Part shown: piece by piece, positions 35,590 to 47,260 of the stretch
Position numbering within the stretch: the stretch's first letter is position 1
Layout of the letters: each line of letters begins with the position of its first letter
Source: Lucifuga dentata
Taxonomy: Eukaryota; Chordata; Actinopteri; Ophidiiformes; Bythitidae
DNA length: 64,000 nucleotides
Assembly (NCBI GenBank): GCA_014773175.1
Contig: VXCM01002918.1
Location: 2,861 to 66,860 of the forward strand
Direction of reading: 5' to 3'
The notes under the pieces: generated by a model
What the model was told of the DNA's origin: nothing
Seen by the model: only the letters and a program-made list of their open reading frames with translations
Database searches by the model: none
Translations under genes and position numbers: made by a program

Positions 35590-37390
35590 TAATCTAGTGG
35601 AGATCACAAATACACAGACAAAGACATGGGATTCCTGTTAATAACACCTTCCCTCTTCTAAAATGAAAGTGGTTCATTTTCCCTATTTACGTGATTAATG
35701 GCATTGATATTACAAAAACAAAGATACGAGCACAAACACAGACACACTCACACACACACCACCCCTCCCCCTCTTTATGATGCCAGTTTTTCACCACACC
35801 TCCCTTTGTGTCCGTTCTGAAAAGGTAGAAACAACTTAACCTCCCTGCAAAGTGTCTGGCCATGTCAGACAGGTGTTTCACATGAAGCTTTTCTTGCCGC
35901 TCTGCACCTGATTGTGTATTTCTCTGTTGCACACATTCACGCCCACACCAGCACACATACTTCATGTGGACTGTCAGTCAGCTGATTGATAGACGGGTAG
36001 AGTTGGCTGACCTGATAAATATCAGATTAGTAATTTTACACATCAGCGTATAGGCTTATGGCTTGTACAGCATGTGTAAAGCTACTTTATCTGCATTAAG
36101 CTCCTGAATCAACACCTAATAGAGTACCGGGCTCCGTGTGAAGCGGCTCGTTCTATCTTTTTAAGCAATCTGCTTCGGCACACTCTGTTATCAGACCCAG
36201 CAGAATGCCATTGGAGACCCTGGGCAATGTCAACCCCAGTTTATTACCTTAAGATCTATGTAAAGATACAGAACAGAATGGCTCTTTGCAAAGCACAGAG
36301 ACGCTCCTGATGCGGGCACCGGAATATCGCCACTCTCTCTTGCTCAATCACCCGCCCCCTTTTCCCTTTCGCCATCATCCTCTGAAGGCCTGTGCAGAAT
36401 GTGNTTGCTCAATCACCCGCCCCCTTTTCCCTTTCGCCATCATCCTCTGAAGGCCTGTGCAGAATGTGCTGGCAAATGTGAGAAGGGAAGAGAACAAGAG
36501 GAACAGAACAAGACAGAGGTGGTGGAGGAGGAGGGGGGGGAGATGGGAAGAGAAAGAAGGCCATGTATTCTGCTTTTGTTCTCATTATTCCTTTCCGGCT
36601 GGGCAATATCCAGGCCGCCAGTGTTCCACGGCTGGGGTTTGGGTAGGAGGGTTATCAGTGAGTCCACTAGGGAGCGTCTGCAATGTTCCTCCATATCGCA
36701 GGCTCTCAGAAGGCGGGGGGGGNTGCTGTCTAGCCCCAATGTACAGCAGGCCTAGTCGGTTTCCCTCGCGCAGTGTGTTGGGGAATGAGGAAACGATGTC
36801 TCTGGACATGAATTAAGTACCCTGACCTGCATGCAGAAGTGAAGCCAGACAGACTGAATGAAGAGCGAGTTAGAGAAATGGAGCAAAAAGAGAGGAAGGA
36901 GAGAGAGAGGGAAGGTGCAGTTATATTGTCACATCGCCAGGATTTCATCTTGAATACAACACTAAGTTTAGTATCTGAAAATCTGATACCGCAGAAATAA
37001 TGAAAAACCATCAAGCAATGTCACAGGACAACCGCTGTGCTTTGTACAAACAGACGTCTCACCACATCGACTGAGACGACTTTGTAGAAACTTCTGCACA
37101 CGCGGTTTGATGTTGGCTGGGCGTCTTTGTTGACTCAATAAACAAACACAGTAGTTCCATATTTCGCTCCTGTGGCAGCCTGTCAAGCAGCTTCTGTGAA
37201 CTCGGATTCAGTTCAAAACATGACGGATGTTTGATGCTGTTGTGTTTTTCAGCTGTTTGACTCTGTTCAAATTCTTCTAAAACAATTTCTGTCCCATTAC
37301 TGACGCCCTCTACAGGTGCATCAAATGTTTGAACATGTAATATTAAACCCGGCAGACCCTCTTAGGTGTTGAATTATTAGACATCACCAC

Positions 37391-37977
37391 TTAAAGGACC
37401 ATACCGGCTATTTTACATATTTGAGCCTAATATATTCAATTTTCATACATGTCACATTACTGACAATCATTTCTCAAAGGATAAAACCGTATTTCAGCTT
37501 TCATGATATTTTGCAAAATCTCTTAATCTTTCAAAATCAAATATTCAAGTGATACACCCACCTTAAAAATCCATGTTTCTCCTGCTAATAGTTACACAGC
37601 CTTATGAAGTCATGGTCCTTTAAATTTTTCCATAAACACAGGTCTTCTTTTGGGACTATATTCCCCGGTGGAGGCATACATTCACTCCACGCTTTTTATT
37701 GAGCTTAAACACTAAAATTACATAACTTCTAAAAAAACCTGAATACACGTCTTGTTGGTGATGATGGATTACCTATCCCAAGAACGTTTACAGTATCAAC
37801 AAGTTGATTTTAATAGCAGAATGAACTGAAACCAATGGAGGTCTGGAAGGTAGGAAAAACATTTTTAATTCACCGTTCCAGTAGTATGCTTTGGGAAATG
37901 ATTGTCAGTAACGTTACATGTATGAAAATTGAATATATTAGGCTCAAACATGCAAAATGGATGGTATGGTCCTTTAA
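37391..37977. mobile_element. Full-length TTAA-flanked foldback MITE, 587 bp
   Basis: Outer ends TTAAAGGACCATACCGGC and GGATGGTATGGTCCTTTAA are inverted, with arms of roughly 90 bp (TTTGAGCCTAATATATTCAA, ACTGACAATCATTTC). An internal GTCATGGTCCTTTAA terminus at 37609-37623 shows that the element is compound. TTAA flanks and the AAGGACC start resemble T2/Kolobok MITEs as I remember them; piggyBac derivatives also use TTAA. No ORF. Confidence 0.88.
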
Positions 37978-38149
37978 AGGTGTAAATTGCTGCCCCAACA
38001 GGTGTAGAAAACATTTCTGAGTAAAAAAGATCTGTCCATCAATTTGAGAGTAAAAGCAAACCTGTAGTTTCATTTTTGATGGTGATGAAACCTTTTTTTT
38101 GTTTCTGTTTGGATCCCAGTTTTCATTTAAAGCTGCTTTACTTTTTTGG

Positions 38150-38163
38150 CCACTAGGGGGCAG
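38150..38163 (+). promoter_or_regulatory. CTCF-like motif
   Basis: CCACTAGGGGGCAG matches the vertebrate CTCF core (CCASYAGRKGGCRS, recalled). Situated in intron 1 right after the MITE at 37391. A single motif match does not demonstrate binding. Confidence 0.4.
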
Positions 38164-38715
38164 AAAACTTGGTTCATGAAGCTGCTATTGCTCTCAGATA
38201 AACAAACAATTGCCTACTGAAACTCACAGCATGATTCAATTTAATTAGAATCACGTTTCTCAACACCTCATCAATTTTTTTCCTTTCCATTTAAATTTTG
38301 GTCTCAGTCAACAAAAAACATTTGGGTCTTTATCTTTCTAGATGCTTATCAGAGCGCGTTTACCCACTGTTTTCCATCACAATTGGTGAGAACTATTTAG
38401 AGGCAATCGAACAGTGTATCTGTGATCTACAAAACCAAAAGAATAACAGAAGACTAAAATCTGCAGATATCAGTGCTAAATCTCAGGGTCTGTCACCATC
38501 AAAGACTTTTTTCACACAGCACAAACCATTTAATTAAAAAAAAGATGAAGGTAATGGTGATTTTTGTAGGAACGTGGACATACGCCTCAACTGTGCCATG
38601 ACACATGGCAGAGAAGACAATCTGAGACAGGTTCAACTTCCAATTCAGCATTTCCAAGACTCAACGTGGCTCATACATGTGCAGGTCATTTCAACGATCA
38701 TCCAGCGTGTTGTAA

Positions 38716-39472
38716 GGCTACGTTCACATCACACGCTGAAGTGGCCCAGATCTGATTTTTTTGCCTCCATGTGACTCAGATCTGATTTTTTCACAGCAGT
38801 GTGAACAACTCAAATCTGATTTTTTCATATTAGATCTGGTCACTTGCATATGTGGTCTTAGATCTGATCCATATCCGGTCTCTGGCTATGAGACTGCTGT
38901 CTGACCGCTCAGATCGGAATTCATGTGGTTTTTCTTTTAACGTCTCACTTCTCTGCATGTCGTCCTCATTTAGTGTCGGCGCCTCATAGCAGCCCGGTAA
39001 AAATAAATATGGAGGAGAGCAACAAGACGTCCAACATTCAGTGAAGCGTTCCCGTGTGAACTCGTGAACATGGCGTCCCACCACAGCTGGCTCTGCCCTC
39101 GTAGCCACACCTCTTTCTGCATGACGTGCAGCAGCCGCCGCTAACAGAGCAGCTGCTGCGGCTGTTGTTTTTTATAATCTCATTCTCATCTTATTATCTG
39201 CTTTGTCAACAAATAATTCTGGCCGTGTACGCTGCAGCGATGTCACCATGTTTGTTCTGTCGCACAAAAATGACGGTTATTGTTGTTTTTCTTGTAGCGT
39301 GCAGCTCATATTTCAGTTAAATCTGCACATGCGTGGCAGTTTAGGACCTCAGCGTGTTCACATGGTGTCAGATTCATGTTACTACAAACATACATGAACC
39401 ATCAACACAAAAAGATCAGATCTGATTAAAAAATCAGAATTGAGCATTAAGGCCTGTAATGTGAACGTAGCC
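38716..39472. mobile_element. PIF/Harbinger-like MITE, 757 bp, TAA target duplication
   Basis: The left end GGCTACGTTCACATCACACG and right end CCTGTAATGTGAACGTAGCC are inverted, bounded on both sides by TAA (38713-38715 and 39473-39475), the 3-bp TWA duplication typical of PIF/Harbinger. Subterminal AGATCTGATTTTTT repeats occur in both orientations. The central part is CpG- and CTG-rich without an ORF. Confidence 0.78.
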
Positions 39473-39530
39473 TAAATGTCTCCCGATGAGCGCCGCCCCA
39501 CAGCACCTCTGATTGGCCAAAACCGGGTGA

Positions 39531-39645
39531 TTTTTTTTTTCTACCTTTATTTATCCAGGGTTAGTTGACTGAGCATCAAATTCTTTTGCAGGAACGCCCT
39601 GCTAACACACACACACATACACACACACATGCACGCGCGCACACA

Positions 39646-39680
<35 letters not shown>

Positions 39681-39907
39681 GGAAGCTTCCAGTACAACCA
39701 CAGACGTCTCTGCTGCCACTGAGCAGCTCCACTGCAGCATTTGGGGATTAGGCGCCTTGCTCAAAGGCTCCTCAGTGATGATAATAAGGGAAGGACAGGC
39801 GCTGCTCATTCACCTGCCCGACCCTGATTTCTCCTGCCAGTCCAAGAATTGAACTGGTGACCCTTTGGTCACGAGCTCGTTCTCTAACCTTTAGGCCTCC
39901 GCTGCCC
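39531..39907 (-). mobile_element. tRNA-derived SINE with internal CA/GT microsatellite
   Basis: On the minus strand it begins GGGCAGCGGAGGCCTAAAGG, with an A-box-like segment (GGCCTAAAGGTTAGAG) and a B-box-like CAGTTCAATTC. It ends GGATAAATAAAGGTAG plus an A run at 39531-39540. The central (GT)n block (39607-39679) interrupts the body. The boxes are decayed; this is not a tRNA gene. Confidence 0.65.
39607..39679. repeat. CA/CG-alternating microsatellite
   Basis: CACACACA runs mixed with GCACGCGCGCACACACGCGC: about 70 bp of alternating purine-pyrimidine, Z-DNA-prone, inside the SINE. Confidence 0.9.
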
Positions 39908-42900
39908 AGGCAAAGTACCGAATTTGCTGACGTTTAAAAAAAAAAAGTTTTAAAGCATTTTCTCTACGCTAATGAATGCAACTTATCAAAGTTTTCAGAT
40001 GTAGTTACTGCGACCACACTAAGGTTCAAACAGGGAGAGAGTGAAGGAGAGGTAGAACTGTCCTGTCAGAGCAGCGTCAGCAGCAGGCCGGCCCTCCATC
40101 CATTACACTTCCTGTCTTCAGTCAGCCAAGGCATGCCCTGCTTTCCCCTTATGAGGCAAATTGCAAATGGGGGAGAAGCTGAGGGTTAGGTCCCTTCTTT
40201 TGCTTTTCCCTCATGCTTTGCAGTTTATAGCACCCTCCAACCCCCACCCTACCCTCCTGCCTTTAAATCCCCGCCCCCCACGCTCCTGCCTCCTCTGCTG
40301 CAGGGCCTGAGCTGATATGCATTATCGCAGGGCTTTTCACTGAAAGCCAGTCACTTTGCATGTGTCCTCTGCCTGGCTCAGCACAGGGAGGGAAAAAAAA
40401 GACTCTGGGGTCATAGTGCGTGTGCTGATGGAGGCAGGTGAAAGTGAGATGGACTACCAAGGTTCTTAATAACACCCGTGGAGAAATAGTCCCTCAAACC
40501 CACTCCTTTCTCCAAGCTGCAGCTCTCATGGCAGAGCTCTCATGTTTCCTCTCCAAATTTGCTAGATGACTGGATGATTTTTCGCTCCCCCCCCCAGTNA
40601 GAGCTCTCATGTTTCCTCTCCAAATTTGCTAGATGACTGGATGATTTTTCGCTCCCCCCCCCAGTATTTCCCTTTTTATTTCCCTCATCCAACTCCCAGT
40701 GCACTCGACTTTATGAATTTACTTAATTGACGCTGGTGAGGAGCATGTGGGACTTTGAGCTATTGATTTGCTGTAGGCTTCAGCATGGCTGGAAATATCA
40801 GTTAGTCTCTGGGGTCGACTCATGAAGCTTTCTACCCTGAGTCCCCCAGCACTGGGAAGCCGGCCTTTTCAATAGATTTCTTCATAATGTCATGTGGAAA
40901 GCTAATGCTTTCACTGTATGGAGGGCTCCACCGTCCCTGAGGAGCGCTTGCCCCTTGACCACATTTGTCATACCCTGGAAGCCATATTATACAGCTTCCT
41001 GCCCTGATTATTCTCCTGACAAGGGACCACGAGCAGGAGTATGTCAGCTAAAGCTTTATTTTGCTACGTCAAACGTCGCAGCAGGTTAAGAATGGTGCGG
41101 CGCCACGTGTCGTCCAAAGGCTGGGACAAAACGCCTGTCTCCTCACATTTGTACGGCAAGCGAAGGAGGGACAGAAACAAAAAGAGATGGAAATGAGCAG
41201 GAGTCTCTGACTAGGACAGAGAAAGCGCTCATGTATTCACCCGTCTTCCTGAACACCCATCGCTGGAGGTGATTTTTTGAAAAAGAGCCNCGCTCATGTA
41301 TTCACCCGTCTTCCTGAACACCCATCGCTGGAGGTGATTTTTTGAAAAAGAGCCACAGGTTTTGTCTTTCCCTGTTCACTTTCTCAGAGCGCACTGGCGT
41401 CATAATGAAGGTGTGTAATAGAACATGACACCATAATTATATTCTCCCAGTTAAGAGGCAGTGTTTACAACAAGCACAAGGCTGCCTTTATTTTCTCCCT
41501 CCTTACATGCTCGCTCTCTGTCTTGCTCCGTCTTCGCTTCATATCATGTGCCATTTAATTGCATTATAAAAAAAAAAAAAAAAAAANAAAAAAAAAAAAA
41601 AAAAAACACACTTGATGAAAAAATGAAAAAGTAAATTGCTTTAAATTGCCTGTCACAGATTGTGTGGAGTTGCCATAGAGCGACGAGACTCGCGCATTGT
41701 GTTGTGCGCTGGGTAAGCAAGATTAATGCGTCTGCTGCCAATTTTGGAATGCCCTGTGATTCTACGCCCAAAGAATTGCCTGGAATAACATTTTGAATCA
41801 CAACAATTAGCTATTAAATGTATCTACTGGTTTTATCGAACACAAGACCATGAGGATAGAGACGGGGGCACGGCGACTCGCACAAATGCATTCGTCAATA
41901 CATATTGGATCTCGCCAGCTAATGGCCTTTCCAGCGCACGTGCTGCAACACACAAGGAGCCTGGGCGGCGTTTTAGCCTAATCTAGCGACCTCTTATCAG
42001 TAGGCCTACTCCTCTCCTCCTTTTTCCTTCTATCTCTCCCTCGTTCTCTCTCTCTCCCCCGCTTTTTTTTATTTTTCCCTTAACGAGGGATATGAGCGAC
42101 ACGGCAAAGCACCCTATCGTGTCCATTGAGCCGAAGACTTCCACGGCAACCCAGAAAGAGCCCCAGGGGTGCAATTAAAAAGTGAGAGAGGAGAATGTCA
42201 GCCATGAGGGCGAGCGAGGAAGAAGACATAGCGGCGGGGAAGGCGAGGGAGGGGGGGAGAGACAGAGAGAGAGAGAGAGAGAGGAGGGCTGGGCATGGGT
42301 GCCACAGGTACATGGTTATGTTAGAATCCACAGAGGAGGCCCTTAAAGGCTGCTAATACGTGAAGGTGTCAGCAGCAGCTCGTTCCGGCGTCTCTGCTCA
42401 TTCCTCCTCTCCTTCCTGTCTCAGATTCAGTTTGTTAAAAAAGACTCAGACTCAAACTAAGTGTCATTTACAATCCATGTTATGCCGGTCGGCTAAATTT
42501 ACAGCTAAATCCCATGTGTGAACCAGGAAACAGTACGTCAACCCAAATCTGGGGCTAAGTCTTTGTACCTGTCTCCTTTTTTAATATTTTTTTTAAATTT
42601 TTTTATGTGACTTACTTGTTCACAAGTAATTTTCCAACAACAAGCTTGGTAGCTGCGTGAACTTTCGGCCGTGAAATAAATACATAACAAGAAAACCAAG
42701 TTATGCGCCTTGTCCTTGAAGCAAAAGGGAAGCAGATGCCACCAAACAGAGAAAAGAAATTTTCCCACAAACCTGTCAATACATATTGATCTTTTGTTTA
42801 GCTGTAAAAACACTGTCTAGACACACCGCCGCATTGTCTTGAAAATAATTTCCACTCAACTCCAATCTGACTTACAAGCACACGCCTCCCAGATTAAGGC

Positions 42901-43149
42901 GAGGAAATTGATCATTAAAAACGAGATTTCAGCCAGATGGAGGATATTACAACACAAAGAAAAATGTTGATGGAGGGTAAAGGAGAGTAAAATCATCATC
43001 ATAATATGCTAGTGACTAAACAGCTGGATGTCTCTTCTCAAATTGAATGCAAAGCTGAAGCAAAATTCCTGATTGGATGTTGGCGCTGGGCTGCAAACGT
43101 CAGAGTTTTCCAAGACAAAATTATAACACAACCTCCTGCAAAGCTGTGC
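39908..43149. other. Intron 1 segment, mostly unique sequence
   Basis: Apart from assembly duplications around N 40599 and N 41290, and an A run with N at 41587, this is non-repetitive. 41630-41960 and 42820-42980 look like possible conserved blocks. No exon was recognised. Confidence 0.35.
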
Positions 43150-44410
43150 AAAGGTGTTTTCACACCTGCGTGTTTGGTGTTCAATTAGACTAGGGTTCAT
43201 TTCCCCCTTTGGTATGGTTTGTTTGTGCAGATCTGAACACAGCAATTACACCTGGCTAAAGACTAAAACAGCCTCGCTGAGAGTGTTTTGAAGAACGAGC
43301 GGTTTCTTTGTTGTCTGAACGTCATCAAACTACTTCTGAACCTACAGATCAATTTACTGATCAGTAGACAGATCTGAAACCACAGAGGGCTGGGTGTGCA
43401 TGGTTTATGATAACTAAACTTCACCTTTCATTAATAAATCACACAGAGGCTTTAAAGGACCATACCAAATCATGCATGTTTGAACCTAATATATTCAATT
43501 TTCATACATGTTACATTACTGACAATCATAGGATAAAACTGTATTTCAGCTTTCCTGATATTTGACAAAATCTCCTAATCTTTCAAAATCAGATATTCAA
43601 GTGATACACCCACCTTAAAAATCCATGTTTCTCCTGCTAATAGTTACACAGCCTTATGAAGTCACGGTCCTTTAAATTTTTCCATAAACGCAGGTCTTCT
43701 TTTGGGACTATATTCCCCGGTGGAGGCATACATTCACTCCACGCTTTTTATTGAGCTTAAACACTAAAATTACATAACTTCTAAAAAAACCTGAATACAC
43801 GTCTTGTTGGTGATGATGGATTACCTATCCCAAGAACGTTTACAGTATCAACAAGTTGATTTTAATAGCAGAATGAACTGAAACCAATGGAGGTCTGGAA
43901 GGTAGGAAAAACATTTTTAATTCACCGTTCCAGTAGTATGCTTTGGGAAATGATTGACAGTAACATAACATGTATGAAATTTGAATATATTAGGCTCAAA
44001 CATGTAAAATGGGTGCTATGGTCCTTTAAAAAAGTGGTAACACATCAATCTTAGCTCAGATGAACACGTGTTCAGGTTAGCGTGTGCTTGTATGTTCTCA
44101 GCATGTTGCTCCATTCTCCTGTTCAGCGTCTGAAGGCAGCACGTGTTCTTCACATCATGTGAAGCAACACGTGGTTTTCCACACTGTCATTGTTTTCTTG
44201 GTATATGGAGCAAATGATGAGTAGGACCAGGAAAGTCTTTGTTCATGGTATTTAGTTTTTCATGAGCAAAGCGTGACTTCTGCTGCTACATTTTGGTTTG
44301 ATCGGATGTTTTCCTGTGTAACACCAACCCAAACAAAGCGGTCATTGCAACGTTTAAAACAATTCACTGATTCAGACCAGAGAAAACTGTCTACAGGTCT
44401 AAAAACGCTG
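43150..44410. mobile_element. Composite transposon copy A carrying a nested foldback MITE
   Basis: Left AAAGGTGTTTTCACACCTGC, right ACAGGTCTAAAAACGCTG. Shared with copy B at 52463 are GTTTGTTTG-GCA-AT-TGAACACAGCA, CTGTATGTTCTCAGCATGTT in near form, and CACATCATGTGAAGCAACA. The MITE at 43452-44029 sits at the equivalent place in both copies. No coding sequence. Confidence 0.6.
43452..44029. mobile_element. TTAA-flanked foldback MITE, 578 bp, nested in composite A
   Basis: TTAAAGGACCATACCAAATC to GGTGCTATGGTCCTTTAA. It is almost identical in its centre to the 37391 copy (TTTTGGGACTATATTCCCCG, CTGAATACACGTCTTGTTGG) and has the same internal GTCACGGTCCTTTAA terminus. Confidence 0.85.
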
Positions 44411-45301
44411 TTACTGCTCTCTGTTTATAAATAACACATTACAATTTCCTCCAAAATATGACACCCATATTTCAGCATCCTCCTACAGGCCATTTTTAGA
44501 TGTTTGTCCACAAACTACCAACATATGAGACTGTTTTCATGAAATCCTGACACTCACGTCACACGTTTCTCTCTTAATAAAAGACAGGTATGAAATGAAA
44601 CCACCCAAACACGATCCGCGTGATGAAATCAATTTTTCTGATCACACACTTGACAGATTGTGGCTTTGCTGAATGACAGTAATCCAAACAAATTAGCTCA
44701 TACGCTGCCTGTCAGAGGCTGGCGTGGAGCTTCAGAGCTTGCTGAAAACACATTACCTTGCCCGGCTGCCCAAATGCATACCAAATAACCCATATAAATC
44801 ATCAAATCTGGGCCAAGTCAATGAGAGCCCCGATTTTCCCTGTTTCTAGTTATTTCCACCGCGCCATCATTCAGCAAAGCTCGCATCACTCAGTCCAAGC
44901 TCTGGCTGCGTCGTTGGCATGGCCCAGTTTAGAACCCACAGAGGGCTCCTGAAGTAACCCTTCCTCTAGTGCTCTTCATTCTCTGTCTCCACAGTCTGGA
45001 CTAAATTGTGGGTTGCCAGCTCTCCACATACTCTGTCTTTGAATTCCCTCCCGTTTCTCTCTCTCTCTCTCCCTGCTGTCACTTTTGACTAAAACGAAGA
45101 CAGACTTCAGCGTTTTCTGAAGCTCATACCCACATTTACGGCGTTGTGTACCAATGAGTGACATGGTGGTTGAAGAGGACCCACTCTGAAGTCCCTGTGG
45201 ATTTTAGTGTATTTGGGCAGTGGCATTTTGTTTCAGCACCACTGCCAAAAAAATAATGACTTTCAGCTCTGAAATATGATTTTGAAGTGTGTCACTATAA
45301 A

Positions 45302-45321
45302 AAAAAAAAAAAAAAAAAAAA
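45302..45321. repeat. Poly-A run
   Basis: About 20-22 consecutive A residues, without a recognisable retrotransposon body upstream. The rest of 44411-45944 is unique non-coding sequence with no feature recognised. Confidence 0.6.
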
Positions 45322-45950
45322 CAGACACGCTTTTTAGCGAGCAGTTTCTGATTCCACTTCTCAGAATTAATTGACTAAATGGAAGCTTAAAGTCATTATC
45401 TCCCCTTGCCAGCTCTCCAATCCTGCGCTAGGGGCTAATAAATGGAGGTTTGATTTCGCTAAATGTCCTCTCGCAAAGATTAATGGCGTCTAGTAGCCCG
45501 GTGGCAAACAGATGCGGTCATCCTTGTTCTGCGATAGAAGAGGCGTAATGTGCACGAGACGTCCTTACAAATAAAAAGCGGAAGAAACGAGAGCTTAATG
45601 GCATTCATCCCGTGACACGTTAGCGGAGAGGCATCCTCGGTTGTTTGCTTTCCTGTGTTTGGGGCGCATGCTTTGTCACCAGCAGCAGTGTGGCCTAACA
45701 CAGATTTCCTCTGAGGGACACACAAAGGAAGAGTTCCTCAGACGGGGGGAGGGGCTCAGCGGCGAGGTCTGCCAGCTTCCTGCTTTCCCCACTGTGGTTT
45801 TTGTGGCGGTACACTGCTGCTGATGGGAGCCTCCGTCTATGCAAATCAGTGTTTGTGTCCCAAGTGTTTGGTGTGTCATGATCAGTCGAGCGTAAGAGAC
45901 TTCTTCTTTTTTTCTTTTTTTTTTTTGTGCATTTCACACAGTCTGGAGTG

Positions 45951-46737
45951 TACGACGGAGTGTTAGGCCCACATCAGAGAAAAAAAATAAAAGGAGGAGG
46001 ATTTTTTTTTTTATTTTGCTTTCGAGAAAAAATGTCAAAATTCCGAGAATAAAGTCGAAATTTCAAGAATAAAGTTGAAATTTTGAGAATAAAGTGGAAA
46101 TGCATTTGGACCTCTGTTGCAGTAATGCCTGAGCTCCACCTACAGGATCAATCAACTTGATCAGTTGTCTTNTTTGGACCTCTGTTGCAGTAATGCCTGA
46201 GCTCCACCTACAGGATCAATCAACTTGATCAGTTGTCTTATTGTGTCTTGTATTGATCGCAGGTGTAGCCATCAATACCCTCGCATCTGTCCATTTCCAG
46301 CTGTTTCTGTCTGCAGGAATGCGGCCACTTCCTCCAAGTTTGTGTGGTTTTTGCCCTGAACAGACGCAATCTTTGGCACAATCGCTTTAAAGTCCTGATA
46401 CTTATTACCAAACTGTGTTTATGCGCTAAAAGAGACAGAATTTCCTTGTTACTAAAACCGATTCTGAAGCACGAGTTCATCTACACAAGGCATCTTGTAG
46501 AATCACAGCCTAAATGTGAAGCAGTTTGATTTAGCTATATCAAAATTTCAACTTTATTCTCAAAATATCGTCTTTATTCTCGAAATTTTGACTTTTTTCT
46601 CGAAATTATACTTTGACTTTATTCTCGAAATTTGGATTTTATTCCCAAAATTTCAACTTCATTCTCGAAAGCAAAATTTTAAAAATCCTCCTTTTATTTT
46701 ATTTTTTTCTCTGATGTGGCCCTAATACTCCATCGTA
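45951..46737. mobile_element. Integrase-type DNA transposon relic (IS3EU-like)
   Basis: The left end TACGACGGAGTGTTAGGCCC and right end GGGCCA-rich complement CTACGATGGAGTATTAGGGC are inverted; subterminal GAGAATAAAGTCGAAAT units occur in both arms. Flanks GGAGTG (45945-45950) and GGAGCG (46738-46743) form a 6-bp target duplication with one transition. A minus-strand integrase N-terminal remnant lies inside. The 6-bp duplication agrees with what I recall of IS3EU. Includes a 67-bp assembly duplication around N 46172. Confidence 0.65.
46238..46480 (-). pseudogene. Integrase N-terminal (helix-turn-helix) fragment of the transposon
   Basis: The minus strand reads CFRIGFSNKEILSLLAHKHS, ISIRTLKRLCQRLRLFR and, after a frame disruption, EGIDGYTCDQ. 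The GFSNKEILSLLA...SIRTLKR-LC--L-LFRRK pattern is common at the start of fish proteins annotated as integrase core domain. The catalytic DDE region is absent, so this is a dead fragment. Confidence 0.55.
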
Positions 46738-46759
46738 GGAGCGAAAGGGCAGAACTGCA

Positions 46760-47260
46760 TCAATAGAGGAAAATACTCTCAATAAATCCTTTAATTAAAA
46801 GCTGTTATTTCTATATCAATAACATCGCTTACCTCGTAATATTATTGCCCTACCAGGATATTAGATCACGCCGCAGTTGTTGCTTTTAAATGAACAGCGC
46901 GTCTGTGGGAGCGGATTGCATTGATTGGGCAACACAAAGGTCAAACTTAGTGCCGTGAATTGAAAAATCAGTGAAGGAGTTGTGTTCCCACATTTGTCTC
47001 GGTCTCCCCGTTGTGACAATTACATGAGAGGGAATGAAATGGAAGCACATTTCCATCCAGGCGCGTATCAACTGTAGCAGCGGGTCGGCGGCGAGACAGC
47101 AACAAACACGATCGTCACACAACACTAAATAATACATGGAGGTAAAACAAAGACATCACATGCCTAAAATATGGCTCTAATAAAAGGCTGCGCAGGGAAA
47201 ATGTGTTTCCCCCTCGACTAAGAGTAATGACCTTTCCTAGAAGCCCACCATAAAATAACA
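46760..47260. promoter_or_regulatory. Candidate conserved non-coding element, intron 1
   Basis: High-complexity, repeat-free sequence directly beside the transposon relic, with AT-rich binding-site-like words (CCTCGTAATATTATTGCCC, CATTGATTGGGCAACACAAA, GGCTCTAATAAAAGG) and no ORF. Among non-coding stretches here this is one of the best enhancer candidates by eye. Confidence 0.3.

Larger units (their letters stand above)
32406..37390. other. Intron 1, proximal part
   Basis: No exon found. Contents: A runs with N at 32758, 32902 and 33111, MITE pieces at 33231 and 35311, an exact assembly duplication around N 36404 and a near-exact one around N 34555, a CA microsatellite at 35738-35760, and purine-rich blocks at 36480-36570 and 36880-36920. 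Confidence 0.45.

Noticed and set aside
46238..46480. Possible retroviral integrase remnant
   Set aside because: Located within inverted-repeat DNA transposon ends with a 6-bp target duplication; no LTR, gag or pol sequence nearby.
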